Assembly (NCBI GenBank): GCA_020829485.1
Contig: JAIVFU010000025.1
Location: forward strand, 17,374 to 81,373
Source: Nostoc sp. CHAB 5834
Lineage (GTDB): Bacteria; Cyanobacteriota; Cyanobacteriia; Cyanobacteriales; Nostocaceae
Length of the DNA stretch: 64,000 bases
Direction: 5' to 3'
The translations under genes and the position numbers were made by a program. Shown here one piece after another: positions 25,717 through 35,277 of this stretch. The number at the start of each line of letters is the position of its first letter. Position 1 is the stretch's first letter. The notes beneath the pieces are model-generated. The model was not told where the DNA came from. It ran no database searches and saw only the letters and a list, made by a program, of their open reading frames with translations.

Positions 25717-26937
25717 TTAAGGTGCAAGGGCATTACCCCGAATTAGGCTACCAATGGTTTTGGCAGTAATTTTCAGTTGGGTGATGGGATTAGCTGGGAC
25801 AACCGTCTTATACAGATAGCTATCGAATGTTAGCCGTTGTACATCGAGGTCATCGCACATTTCCACAAAGGCTTCGCGGGTGGCGTTAGAACGATAGAAC
25901 ACGGTTTGCAGAATGTCCAGCACCTTGTAAGTGAGTCCGTATCTTTTATCCCAACGCTTCAGGTAAACCTTCAGGTCGCCTTCTGTAGGAATACGGCTAC
26001 CACTATTAGATGTTTCTACAATGGTTTCGGCACACATCCGCCCAGATTTAGCGGCAAAATAAATACCTTCACCAGAGGACTTGGTAACATAACCAGCAGC
26101 ATCTCCCACTAAAGCGATGCGACCGACAACACGACGGGGACGGGGATGTTCAGGAATGGGGTGCGCTTCGACTTTGATAATTTTACCGCCTGCCAACTTC
26201 TCGGAAGCACGAGCGCGGATACCAGCTTGTAACTGTTTGATGCTGGCTTTATTAATGTGCATTGTACCAGTACCAACCGCTACGTGGTCATATTTAGGGA
26301 AAACCCAAGCGTAGAAGTCAGTAGAAACGTCATCACCGACATACATTTCGGCGAGGTCGTTATAGTAGGCCATTTTGTCTTCGGGTAAGCGAATTCGCTC
26401 TTGGAAAGCGATCGCATAATTGTAATCCCCAGCGTCCATTTCTTTAGCAACGCGAGAATTAGCCCCATCCGCCCCAATAATTAGATCCACCTTTAAAGTT
26501 TTGGCAATACCCTGTGATATACCATCTGTATGGTCAACGTAATGGATGGTATAGGGATCAGTATTGTTTCCTGGTATATCAAGTTTATGAACAGTAGCAT
26601 TAATTAAATTTGCGCCGACTTTTGCCGCGCGATCGCGCAAAAAGCCATCTAGTACTTCCCTGCGGCACATTCCTATATATTCATCTTCATTTATCAGATT
26701 GATATCTACCTCCCGATTGGAAGGCGAAATCATTTTCATCTTCCGTACCCGGCGATCGATAATCTCTGGTGGCAAGTCAAATTCACTCACCATACATAGG
26801 GGAATTGCACCCCCGCAAGGCTTCGCATTGTCTAGCTTCCGCTCAAACAGGTAGGTTTCAATCCCAGAGGCTGCCAGTGTTTCTGCGGCAGATGAACCAG
26901 CAGGGCCTGACCCAATAACAGCAACCCGTAGTGTCAA
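25717..26937 (-). CDS. chlP: Geranylgeranyl diphosphate/chlorophyll reductase
   Basis: 406 residues from a TTG at 26937 (reading (M)TLRVAVIGSGPAGSSAAE), preceded by GGGAGAAA. A longer TTG start at 26952 is possible but less likely. The FAD-binding GxGxxG motif is at the N-terminus; then come ERKLDNAKPCGGAIPLC, REVLDGFLRDRAA, LIGADGANSRVA and ALVGDAAGYVTKSSGEGIYF. These are hallmarks of ChlP, which reduces the geranylgeranyl side chain to phytyl for chlorophyll and tocopherol synthesis using NADPH. Length agrees with the family. No other pigment genes are adjacent. Confidence 0.93.
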   Translation of the reverse strand: MTLRVAVIGSGPAGSSAAETLAASGIETYLFERKLDNAKPCGGAIPLCMVSEFDLPPEIIDRRVRKMKMISPSNREVDINLINEDEYIGMCRREVLDGFLRDRAAKVGANLINATVHKLDIPGNNTDPYTIHYVDHTDGISQGIAKTLKVDLIIGADGANSRVAKEMDAGDYNYAIAFQERIRLPEDKMAYYNDLAEMYVGDDVSTDFYAWVFPKYDHVAVGTGTMHINKASIKQLQAGIRARASEKLAGGKIIKVEAHPIPEHPRPRRVVGRIALVGDAAGYVTKSSGEGIYFAAKSGRMCAETIVETSNSGSRIPTEGDLKVYLKRWDKRYGLTYKVLDILQTVFYRSNATREAFVEMCDDLDVQRLTFDSYLYKTVVPANPITQLKITAKTIGSLIRGNALAP

Positions 26938-27352
26938 AGGTCTTTCTCCCAATCTTCACATTTACCGAGAGCATACTACCACGGTCTTTCTAGTGATTTG
27001 GCGCTTTTCCTTCAGGTTTATGCACAAATGCAATATTCCTTAATGTTTCGATACGAAAAGCGAGATGGCGGATGGATGGCATTTATCAGTGGGAATCATA
27101 ACAACTCATTTAGCTTGAAGCGTAAGTTTTACCCCACCCTAACCCTCCCCTTATAAAGGGGAGGGAACTAGATTTCTTTTTTCCCCCCTTTATAAGGGGG
27201 GATTAAGGGGGGTAATTCGACTTATGTGTACACCAGAGAGATTAATTTCCCCACTCCCCATTCCCTACTCCCCACTCCCCATTCTTTAAGACTGTGCGAT
27301 CGCATTTACTGTTGGGAATCATAACAAACAGATTCACCTGAGTAAATATCCA
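26938..27352. other. Intergenic region with CCCTCCCC/GGGGAGGG repeats
   Basis: Divergent leader of chlP, then 27131-27214 with CCCTCCCCTTATAAAGGGGAGGG-type and CCCCCTTTATAAGGGGGG-type hairpins ending near TTATGTGTACACC, then ATTCCCT heptamers at 27248-27285. No gene is seen. Confidence 0.6.
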
Positions 27353-27829
27353 ATGGCTTACCAAAACATTACAGGTTCCCTTTCTCCAGCAGATATCCAA
27401 GAAATTAAAGCTGCCTTTGCGACTATCCAAGCAAAGATGCCTTTTCTGGTGACTCTGAGTGTGGAAGAACGACGCAAGTTATTTAAGATGGGCGATAAAA
27501 GCCTAGCCTTTGTTAACACTAGCCTAACTGCTGCCCAGTCTAACCGAGACATTTTACCAGCCAGCTTTGATGTAGACGAATTTGTGCGGGATTATCAATT
27601 AGCCGCAACGCTTACCGAACTGTTGATTAAACTGCAACAACTGACAGAACAGGTAGATGATACCCTAATGGCAGTCGGTAGCGAAGCAATGGGTAGCAGT
27701 TTGACTGTTTACGATTACGTGAAGACTGCTGCTAAGAAAACTCCAGGGTTAAAAACTATTGCCGAACAGTTAGGGGAACGGTTTAAAGCCATTAAAAGTA
27801 AACCTCTTAAAGCTGCTTCTGGTTCATAG
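27353..27829 (+). CDS. Conserved hypothetical cyanobacterial protein
   Basis: 158 residues. I recognise this as a type seen repeatedly in cyanobacteria but without assigned function. It is mostly helical: SLSPADIQEIKAAFATIQAK, TLSVEERRKLFKMGDKSLAF and a long central helix AATLTELLIKLQQLTEQVDD. The tail is basic. There is no signal peptide or membrane segment, so it is probably cytoplasmic. Its start follows a leader with a HIP1 site near 27297. It is not in an obvious operon. Confidence 0.75.
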   Translation: MAYQNITGSLSPADIQEIKAAFATIQAKMPFLVTLSVEERRKLFKMGDKSLAFVNTSLTAAQSNRDILPASFDVDEFVRDYQLAATLTELLIKLQQLTEQVDDTLMAVGSEAMGSSLTVYDYVKTAAKKTPGLKTIAEQLGERFKAIKSKPLKAASGS

Positions 27830-27931
27830 GCTGTAAACTTTGCCAGAGATAGGGGAAGAGTGAAAGGGGAAAAGTTAAAGGTAGATGCACATGCTTTTCT
27901 TTTCCCCTTTCTGTTTTCTTAACTGCTGAAT

Positions 27932-28194
27932 GAGTCTTTGATACTCGTGGGAGAGTCTTTGATACTCGTGAGCGAGTCTTTGATACTCGTGGGCGAGTCT
28001 TTGATACTCGTGGGCGAGTCTTTAATACTCGCCAGAGAGTCTTTGATACTCGTGGGCGAGTCTTTGATACTCGTGGGCGAGTCTTTGATACTCGTGGGCG
28101 AGTCTTTGATACTCGTGGGCGAGTCTTTGATACTCGTGGGCGAGTCTTTGATACTCGTGAGCGAGTCTTTTATACTCGTGAGCGAGTGTTTAGG
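27932..28194. repeat. 21-bp tandem repeat array, 12 copies
   Basis: Twelve full units of GAGTCTTTGATACTCGTGGG plus C from 27932, with small changes (GTGAGC, GCCAGA), and a partial thirteenth. Each unit can form a GAGT/ACTC mini-hairpin. Because 21 is a multiple of three, it reads as a repetitive frame (ILVGESL)n, which I regard as artefactual. No spacer variation of the CRISPR type exists. Confidence 0.92.
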
Positions 28195-28633
28195 TGAATT
28201 CTAGTAATAAAATTACCATAGCCGTTGGTTGAGCGAAGTCGAAACCAACTGAGTGATCGAGAGTTGAGCGTTCGCGTAGCGTCTCGCAGAGAAGTCGAAA
28301 CTCGTCAACATAGGTATTTTTTCATCAAAAATCACCTTAGAACTTATTGAATAGCCTAAGAAAACCTCACTCTGGTTCTGCTACGCAAAACCTGTCCCTC
28401 TCCTTAGTAAGGAGAGGGATGTCCGTTAGGACAGGGTGAGGTTTTTAGGGACTTTTGGGTAATTGCATAACTTGTGTGTACACCGTAACCTATTGGGAGA
28501 GAGGCTTTAAAACCCGTATTGCTTTGTAGAGAAGGAGTTAAATTTTGCAGGACTTGTACTTCCACTTCAGAACTCCGGGCAAGCTTGCTATTATGCTGGT
28601 AGCCGCGTGTAATCTGCCACCTTGCACCCAATT
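28195..28633. other. Intergenic region with repeat fragments
   Basis: Contains a GTTGGTTTCGACTT/GAAGTCGAAACT-type repeat (28220-28305), a CTCTCCTTAGTAAGGAGAGG hairpin near 28398, and an ACTTGTGTGTACACCGTA end at 28468-28486 (the terminal sequence of the 40053 element). No gene. Confidence 0.55.
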
Positions 28634-31630
28634 ATGCTTACCATACCCCGCCGCACCAGCAAGCCGCTCTTTTTCCTTTTCTGTTTCACCCTATTCTTGA
28701 CTCTCTTCCTCTCTCTACCTTGGGTAAACGCCAAAGAAACCCCCAAACCCAAACCCCAAGATTGGCAAATTGAAGGCATAGTAGCAGCCCTTGACGACAG
28801 TTACGACAAAGTAAAGGGATATGCGCTAGACAAGTTAGTTGAATATGAGCTAAAAGACTTAAAAACCGTGTTTAAGAAACCGGAGGAAATTGCCCAGAAA
28901 GCTGCCAATATCCTCAAGGATGAAAAGGTTGACTCATCTGTTCGTGGCAGTGCAGCAGTGGCATTGAGCAACTTCGGGCAGGCGGCGGCTCAATACATCC
29001 CTGACATCGCCAATATCCTCAAGGATGAAAAGGTTGACAAATATATTCGTGGCAGTGCAGCAGTGGCATTGAGCAACTTCGGGCAGGCGGCGACTCAATA
29101 CATCCCTGACATCCTCAAAATCCTCAAGGATGAAAAGGTTGACTCATCTGTTCGTAGCAGTGCAGCAGTGGCATTGAGCAACTTCGGGCAGGCGGCGACT
29201 CAATACATCCCTGACATCCTCAAAATCCTCAAGGATGAAAAGGTTGACTCATCTGTTCGTAGCAGTGCAGCAGAGGCATTGAGCAAGTTCGGGCAGGCGG
29301 CGGCTCAATACATCCCTGACATCGCCAATATCCTCAAGGATGAAAAGGTTGACAAATATATTCGTGGCAGTGCAGCAGTGGCATTGAGCAACTTCGGGCA
29401 GGCGGCGGCTCAATACATCCCTGACATCCTCAAATTCCTCAAGGATGAAAAGGTTGACTCATATATTCGTGGCAGTGCAGCAGTGGCATTGAGCAACTTC
29501 GGGCAGGCGGCGGCTCAATACATCCCTGACATCGCCAATATCCTCAAGGATGAAAAGGTTGACTCATATATTCGTGGCAGTGCAGCAGTGGCATTGAGCA
29601 ACTTCGGGCAGGCGGCGGCTCAATACATCCCTGACATCGCCAATATCCTCAAGGATGAAAAGGTTGACTCATCTGTTCGTGGCAGTGCAGCAGTGGCATT
29701 GAGCAAGTTCGGGCAGGCGGCGGCTCAATACATCCCTGACATCCTCAATATCTTCAAGGATGAAAAGGTTGACTTAGATGTTCGTCGCAGTGCAGCAGTG
29801 GCATTGGGCAATATCCAAAAACTGGATTTAAAGGAAGTTTTGGTAATTCTGAATAATATTTATGAGCCTGGTAATTCAGAATACTTAAATTGGCGTTTTC
29901 TAACCTATTTTCTGGGCGGTGGCACTGAGAAAGTAAAAACTCTACTCAAATGGCTTGGCTATTCTCAAGTCGTTCCTGACAAACTCCCACGCGATGAAGG
30001 TGTCAAAACCCTCAAGGTATTTCAAGAAGCTTGGAATAGCAGTCAAGAGCTAGAACGTTTACGCAACGAGTTAGCCAAGCAAATTTCGGAAGTAGCCGCC
30101 AAAAAAAATGTTTCTTGGAATTTACAGGATATTGGTTTACTGCAAACTCACCACAGCAACCTCACAAAAGTCAACTCCACCAATGCTAATGCGGTGCAGT
30201 CAGCAATAGATAAACTGGAGGTGTGGCAGTGGTTTGTCCGTTCTATAAACACCATCCTGATTCATGCTGCCTTTTGGCTAGCCCTCATCTTTGCCTACCC
30301 CAAATTCCCCCAAGTCCAAGCCATCTTCTTCTGGAACCCTTGGGTACGCCGAATCTTAGGCGTGGGCTATGTCGGCTTTCTCCTCACCTGGTTTCCCCCC
30401 TTCCGTCGCAAATTATTTGAACCCTTCAAACCTTCCCTATTAGCCGATGCCGGCTTAGATAATTTTCATGACCAATCATACTTCCCAGAGTCAAAAGTCA
30501 AAATCCCCACATCAGGAGACATCCAGCCAATTACCGCAGCCTTACCCAGTATTCAAGGACAAATTATCTTAGAAGGAGATTCCGGCTTAGGCAAGTCGAT
30601 GTTTCTCCGTCATCTGTTGCAAAACTCCCAGCGCATAGTCGTTTATCTCCCCGCCCAGAAATGTCATAAAGGCGTAATTGAAGCCATCCAAGACAAGCTA
30701 CACGGCCAAGCCCAAGATGCCAGCTTCCTGAAAAACCTAATTTACAGTGGCGCGATAGATATCTGCATCGACGGACTCAACGAAGTCACCGCCGAAACAC
30801 GGGCAAAAATCTGCCAGTTTGTCGAAAGCTATTTCCGGGGCAACATTATCATGACTACTCAGCCCCTAGAGTGGACACCCCCCTCAACAGCCAAAACATA
30901 CTACTTGCACCCCCTTGAGCGACAACAAATTCAAGAGTTCTTGATCTCCCGTCAGCCGCGACTCCCCCAAGATGCCAAAATTCAAGGTGCTGATTACGCC
31001 CAAGCTTGTACCAATTATTTAACAGAAGTCCTCAAAGATCAGCAAGCCAAAGAAGAGTTAGATGCTGTCCGCCGAATTCTTTCCAATCCAATGGATTTAA
31101 CAGTGGTAGCGCTCATGCTATCACAAGGCAAACACCCAAACTTATTTCGCCTGCAAGAACAGCAATACAACCTGATGGCGGCAGAATACCTGCAAGAATG
31201 GAAACAAGAATTTCCCCTCAAAAGATTTTCCGCCGCCGTCTACCAAATGCGACTTGATGACAAACAAGCTTTACCTGGGGATGAATTTCACCAAGTTGTC
31301 ATGTCTTTAGAAGACGAGAAATACAAAATGGTAGTTAGCCGTCAGTGGCAAGATGAAAAAAGCGAAGCGAAGAAAGAATGGTACTTTCGCCACGATAAAA
31401 TTATGGATTTCTTCTTGGTGCAAAACTTTCTCGGCGAAACTGATGCAGCCGAAGGACTATTAGTTGATAGAATGGGCGATCCGCGTTTTCGTGGCGTTTA
31501 CTTCTTGCTAGCAACCTTACTTCCTTTAGATGCAGCCAAAGAACTGCGAGAAGATTTGATTCAATACGCGGCTGATACCAAAGACAATACGGTGAGTAAT
31601 ACCTTTGTGCAGTTGTTGCGAACTAGGTAA
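28634..31630 (+). CDS. Membrane HEAT-repeat / NACHT-type NTPase
   Basis: 998 residues from ATG 28634. A signal-like hydrophobic stretch covers residues 8-34. Residues 92-371 are eight near-identical 35-residue HEAT units (each NILKDEKVDSSVRGSAAVAL then SNFGQAAAQYIPDIA), and a ninth is partial. A coiled coil follows, then two membrane segments at about 535-590 (ILIHAAFWLALIFAYP; ILGVGYVGFLLTWFPPF). The C-terminal half is a NACHT/STAND-like NTPase: Walker A GDSGLGKS at about 648, Walker B IDICIDGLNE at about 707, then a helical region with FRHDKIMDFFLVQNFL. Topology suggests an extracytoplasmic HEAT sensor and a cytoplasmic switch. Role unknown; a defence or stress-signalling role is inference. 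Confidence 0.85.
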   Translation: MLTIPRRTSKPLFFLFCFTLFLTLFLSLPWVNAKETPKPKPQDWQIEGIVAALDDSYDKVKGYALDKLVEYELKDLKTVFKKPEEIAQKAANILKDEKVDSSVRGSAAVALSNFGQAAAQYIPDIANILKDEKVDKYIRGSAAVALSNFGQAATQYIPDILKILKDEKVDSSVRSSAAVALSNFGQAATQYIPDILKILKDEKVDSSVRSSAAEALSKFGQAAAQYIPDIANILKDEKVDKYIRGSAAVALSNFGQAAAQYIPDILKFLKDEKVDSYIRGSAAVALSNFGQAAAQYIPDIANILKDEKVDSYIRGSAAVALSNFGQAAAQYIPDIANILKDEKVDSSVRGSAAVALSKFGQAAAQYIPDILNIFKDEKVDLDVRRSAAVALGNIQKLDLKEVLVILNNIYEPGNSEYLNWRFLTYFLGGGTEKVKTLLKWLGYSQVVPDKLPRDEGVKTLKVFQEAWNSSQELERLRNELAKQISEVAAKKNVSWNLQDIGLLQTHHSNLTKVNSTNANAVQSAIDKLEVWQWFVRSINTILIHAAFWLALIFAYPKFPQVQAIFFWNPWVRRILGVGYVGFLLTWFPPFRRKLFEPFKPSLLADAGLDNFHDQSYFPESKVKIPTSGDIQPITAALPSIQGQIILEGDSGLGKSMFLRHLLQNSQRIVVYLPAQKCHKGVIEAIQDKLHGQAQDASFLKNLIYSGAIDICIDGLNEVTAETRAKICQFVESYFRGNIIMTTQPLEWTPPSTAKTYYLHPLERQQIQEFLISRQPRLPQDAKIQGADYAQACTNYLTEVLKDQQAKEELDAVRRILSNPMDLTVVALMLSQGKHPNLFRLQEQQYNLMAAEYLQEWKQEFPLKRFSAAVYQMRLDDKQALPGDEFHQVVMSLEDEKYKMVVSRQWQDEKSEAKKEWYFRHDKIMDFFLVQNFLGETDAAEGLLVDRMGDPRFRGVYFLLATLLPLDAAKELREDLIQYAADTKDNTVSNTFVQLLRTR
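28907..29746 (+). repeat. 105-bp tandem repeats encoding HEAT units
   Basis: Eight consecutive 105-bp units in frame inside the HEAT-NACHT gene. They differ at only a few codons, mainly SSVR/KYIR/SYIR, GSAA/SSAA, SNF/SKF and AAAQ/AATQ. Identity at silent positions implies very recent expansion or gene conversion. Confidence 0.95.
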
Positions 31631-31764
31631 GTTGGCATGGAGCATTTATGTGAACTGAAAAGTAGAGCCTAAATCTTGTTCATCTATAAATAACTATGTA
31701 TGGTATATATAAGACACGGTAATCCTAGCAGGGAACTGTAGATAGTTGCAGAGGTATAGCAGCA

Positions 31765-32781
31765 GTGGGTATAGTAGTTGAAAATGTCTCCAAACAATTC
31801 GGGAGTTTCAAGGCAGTTGATCAGGTTAGCCTGGAAATTAAGAGTGGTTCGTTAGTTGCGTTGCTTGGGCCTTCGGGTTCGGGTAAATCTACACTATTAC
31901 GGTTAATTTCAGGCTTAGAAATGCCAGATAGCGGCAAAATTCTGCTTACTGGTAAGGATGCTACATACCAAAGCGTACAGCAACGCAATATTGGCTTTGT
32001 GTTTCAGCACTATGCCCTATTTAAGCATTTGACTGTCAGACAGAATATTGCTTTTGGCTTAGAAATTCGCAAGGCACAGCCAAAGAAGATTAAGGGAAAG
32101 GTTGAACAGTTACTAGAATTAGTGCAATTGACTGGACTAGGCGATCGCTATCCGTCACAACTTTCTGGTGGTCAAAGACAACGGGTAGCATTAGCAAGGT
32201 CACTGGCAGTAGAACCTGAAGTATTACTGCTAGATGAACCCTTTGGCGCACTCGATGCGAAAGTCCGCAAAGACTTACGGGCGTGGTTACGCCGCCTCCA
32301 TGATGAGGTTCATGTTACCACGGTTTTTGTCACCCACGACCAAGAGGAAGCAATGGAAGTCTCCGATGAAGTTGTGGTGATGAATAAAGGGCGTGTGGAA
32401 CAGGTAGGGACACCATCTGAAATTTACGATAATCCTGCCACCGCATTTGTAATGAGCTTCATTGGCCCGGTGAATGTGTTACCCAGTAACTCAAAGATTT
32501 TTCAAAGTAGCGGATTTGATGCGCCACACCCACAAGTATTTTTGCGTCCACAAGATGTGATTTTGGAAAAGGTTCCTAACGGTTCTACTACGACTGCGAC
32601 AGTCAGCCGTTTGATACATTTGGGTTGGGAAATTCAGGTAGAATTAACTTTCGATGATGGGCAAGTGGTGATGGCGCATTTAACACGCGATCGCTTTAAC
32701 CAATTAGAGTTAGAACCGAAACAGAGGGTGTATGTGAAGCCAAAGGATGCCAAGTCCTTCCCTCTGTCTTATTCAATTTAG
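31765..32781 (+). CDS. cysA: Sulfate/thiosulfate ABC transporter ATP-binding protein
   Basis: 338 residues from a GTG start. ABC ATPase motifs: Walker [15 protein letters not shown]-loop FVFQHYALF, signature [15 protein letters not shown], Walker [13 protein letters not shown] and the switch His in [14 protein letters not shown]. The C-terminal TOBE-type domain ([25 protein letters not shown]) matches CysA. CysA powers uptake of sulfate or thiosulfate through CysT/CysW with SbpA/CysP. None of those partners is in the window, so this subunit is encoded apart from them. A related inorganic-anion importer is a weaker alternative. Confidence 0.88.
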   Translation: MGIVVENVSKQFGSFKAVDQVSLEIKSGSLVALLGPSGSGKSTLLRLISGLEMPDSGKILLTGKDATYQSVQQRNIGFVFQHYALFKHLTVRQNIAFGLEIRKAQPKKIKGKVEQLLELVQLTGLGDRYPSQLSGGQRQRVALARSLAVEPEVLLLDEPFGALDAKVRKDLRAWLRRLHDEVHVTTVFVTHDQEEAMEVSDEVVVMNKGRVEQVGTPSEIYDNPATAFVMSFIGPVNVLPSNSKIFQSSGFDAPHPQVFLRPQDVILEKVPNGSTTTATVSRLIHLGWEIQVELTFDDGQVVMAHLTRDRFNQLELEPKQRVYVKPKDAKSFPLSYSI

Positions 32782-32998
32782 TTGGCAAGGTTGAAATATT
32801 TATGCTTGCTGCTTTAGGGCACAGCAGAAAAACGTTGCCAAAATATTTGCCAAATCCCCCAGTAACCTATGTAATCGGAGATGCTGATTAGATAGTTGCA
32901 CAAGGATATACAGAAGCACTACCCCAGTATCATACTGAGGCTAGTGCGCTGGCTTTTCACACATTTATTGTGAGGATTAATTTAACGGGTCTTGCCTT
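32782..32998. other. Intergenic region after cysA
   Basis: No gene. The sequence leads into the MITE at 32999. Confidence 0.5.
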
Positions 32999-33118
32999 TA
33001 CTAGCCTGTCAAGCCTAAATTGATGGGTACGGAAGTTAGTAGTAAGGACTTTAGTCCTTATTTTCTAAGCACTAAAGTCCTTACTAAAAACCATCAAAAC
33101 TAGCTTGACAGACTACTA
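32999..33118. mobile_element. MITE family B, second copy
   Basis: Left end TACTAGCCTGTCAAGC and right end TTGACAGACTACTA match the element at 17298-17395, and pairing extends inward (TTGATGG/CCATCAA). The interior has AAGGACTTTAGTCCTT and ACTAAAGTCCTTA palindromes. It ends exactly one base before the stop codon of the DUF4360-like gene that follows. Confidence 0.8.
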
Positions 33119-33727
33119 CTAACAAGGAGTCAAATTAAACCTAATTCTATAAATTCCATTGAATCCAACTATAGTTCGTTGCCCCGCAGCTACATTTGTA
33201 GCACGCGCTATCAAAGTTGTGTTGATGCCGAAAACCGAATTCACTCGGTTAGCACACGCGTCTACTGTATCTCCTGTAATAGCTACATTTTTTATCCATC
33301 CACCTGAAGAGCCAGACGGGAAGTTCGCGTTTAGATCATTGGTAGATGGAATTACTCTCCCTTGAAACACTGGTCTAACCCTTAGGGCAGCAGTACCCCC
33401 CTGAGGCACATTTGCAAAACCAGAATACCTCAGGTTAATGGGCTGAACTTTGTAGCCTCTAGGTATATTAAGCCCAATTCTGAGATTACAAGATTGTGAT
33501 ACAACTCTAGGAGATACAGCTGTAGCCTGAAATCGAGGGAAAGTTACAGAAAGAGTATTTCCTACCAAACTTACTACGGCATTTCCCGACGGACAGCCAT
33601 TTCCAAAAACAGTTGCTGGAACACTTTCAAACTGAAATGCTGGTGTTTGAGCCTGTGCCTCAGATAAACCCACAACATTTAAACTCAGTAGCGTCAAACT
33701 GGAAATAAGAGCAGTTAAAACTTTCAT
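33119..33727 (-). CDS. Secreted DUF4360-like protein, paralogue 1
   Basis: 202 residues from ATG 33727 (a second ATG three codons upstream). Signal peptide MKVLTALISSLTLLSLNVVG ending at AQA. The mature part has the four-cysteine pattern of the family: GNGCPSG, SQSCNLRIGL, VDACANRV and a C-terminal cysteine. Other conserved pieces are VTFPRFQA, GYKVQPINLRYSGFANVPQG and FGINTTLIARA. I assign it to the DUF4360-type secreted family on this pattern. It is the most diverged of the five and lacks the GGAGT ribosome site the others share. Function unknown; probably extracytoplasmic. Confidence 0.78.
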   Translation of the reverse strand: MKVLTALISSLTLLSLNVVGLSEAQAQTPAFQFESVPATVFGNGCPSGNAVVSLVGNTLSVTFPRFQATAVSPRVVSQSCNLRIGLNIPRGYKVQPINLRYSGFANVPQGGTAALRVRPVFQGRVIPSTNDLNANFPSGSSGGWIKNVAITGDTVDACANRVNSVFGINTTLIARATNVAAGQRTIVGFNGIYRIRFNLTPC

Positions 33728-33908
33728 ATCTTTCATCTCAAATTAAGGAGAGGTTGTCAGGTTTGTTGTCAATACTATGTCTCAAGACACAGAGTCAAAA
33801 ATTTCTTCACAGCGATTGGAAGAAATCTTTCAATCAGTTGATAAAGCAGCTTTAGAGGGAGCAGGTTTTGGAAAAATTAAATGCACAAACTCTATGCATT
33901 TAAAAAAC

Positions 33909-34541
33909 TTAACAAGGATTAAAAGCAAACTTTATTTGGAACAATACAGGGCCTATTTCTGTATCGGCTTTATCAATTCGGATTTTAGTTTCTTGATTTG
34001 CAGGTATATCTCTAGCTCTTGCCGTCAGATTTGTATTGATACCAAAAATCGAACTTACTGGGTTTTTGCATGCATTTATTGTGCCTAATACAATACCTAC
34101 ATCTTTGCTCCAAGTAGCTGAAAAGCCGGGCCCAAACGCTGCGTTTGGATCATCGATAGTTGGAAGTTCTTGACCTTCAAAAAGTATTCTAACGTTCAGG
34201 TCAGCACTGCCTGCTTGAGGCACATCTGCAAAGCCAAGATACTTGAGGTTAATCGGCTGAACGTTCAATCCAGAAGGCACATTAAGAGCTATCCGCAGAT
34301 TGCAGGATTTTGATACAACCTTAGGAGGCGAAGCTAAAGCTTCAAACTCAGAAAATGTTATTGAAAGACTATCTGCATTCAAAACTCCCTTTGCTGTTCC
34401 GTTTGGGCAACCATTTCCAAAAAGAGTTACTGGAACTTCTTGAAGCTCAAATCCTGGTGTTTGAGCATGTACCTGAGATAAACCCACAAGATTTAAACTC
34501 AGTAACGTCAAACTGGAAATCATACCAGTTAAAACTTTCAT
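33909..34541 (-). CDS. Secreted DUF4360-like protein, paralogue 2
   Basis: 210 residues. Signal peptide MKVLTGMISSLTLLSLNLVG, cleavage near VHAQT. Cysteines in GNGCPNG, SKSCNLRIAL, INACKNPV and the final FNPC. Core SITFSEFEA and LNVQPINLKYLGFADVPQAG are shared with its neighbours. A GGGGAG ribosome site precedes the ATG. Its 3' spacer carries the relic frame and the ATGCAT hairpin common to the array. Confidence 0.8.
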   Translation of the reverse strand: MKVLTGMISSLTLLSLNLVGLSQVHAQTPGFELQEVPVTLFGNGCPNGTAKGVLNADSLSITFSEFEALASPPKVVSKSCNLRIALNVPSGLNVQPINLKYLGFADVPQAGSADLNVRILFEGQELPTIDDPNAAFGPGFSATWSKDVGIVLGTINACKNPVSSIFGINTNLTARARDIPANQETKIRIDKADTEIGPVLFQIKFAFNPC

Positions 34542-35277
34542 CTAGTAACTCCCCGAAAATGTTTAATCTCCTATGAATATTACATTACATGGAATATCAA
34601 ACTCCTAAGATACTTCTAGACAAAGAAATTTTACCTGGCAGGCTCTTTGGGTTTTGGGGGTTTCTAGCAGTCCTTAAATGTGTGCAATACGCTGTAGTTA
34701 AGGGAGACAGAGATAGAATAAAAAAATCAATTTCTGACTCGGAAATTGTTTATCAGCGTATTTCCCTTCTCAGAAAATAATTCAGGAGTCAGCACTTAAA
34801 ATTCAGAATTGAATTCTGTACAACTGGCAAATAGCGTAGCAGTAGTGAGTCTATTAGGGGATGAATAAATGGGTTTAAGTCCCCCACTAAATCTTCTCCT
34901 TTAGAAACGCACTAGCGTTTAATTTAATGTTCAGCAAGAAAATGGCGGGATTGAACCCCCCACTAATTGATTCTGACTCCTGAATTCTTACTTCTGAATT
35001 CTTCTTTAATTAAGAATCTGCCCTCGTGAGAAGCTTTGATAAAATTATACATCTACATACAAATATATTTTACCTATCCAAAGACATACATTTTGTAAAT
35101 TTTGATTTCATTAGATTTATCAGCTACTTTGACTTGACCTAACTATTTATCAAGACAGAGAGTCAAAGACTTCTTTAGACCGATTGGAAGAAACCTTTCA
35201 AAAAGTTGGTAAAGCAGCTTTTCAGGGAGCAGATTTTGGGAAAAATTAAATGCACAAATTCTATGCATTTAAAAAAC
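34542..35277. other. DUF4360 array spacer 1
   Basis: 736 bases without a gene. The part near 34920-35000 has TTCTGACTCCTGAATTC repeats, and 35150-35277 repeats the relic frame QDRESKTSLDRLEETFQKVG of the array and the AAATGCA...TGCATTT hairpin. Similar spacers follow at 36540 and 37580. Confidence 0.65.

Noticed and set aside
27932..28194. CRISPR array
   Set aside because: Units are 21 bp and contiguous, with no unique spacers and no cas genes.
27938..28204. 88-codon repetitive frame (ILVGESL)n as a gene
   Set aside because: It only reads through the 21-bp tandem array; the unit length is a multiple of three, so open frames arise by chance. No ribosome site.
33777..34088. Calling the 103-codon frame as a live gene
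   Set aside because: Only the first third looks protein-like; the rest is antisense to the DUF4360-like gene. Kept as a relic in findings.
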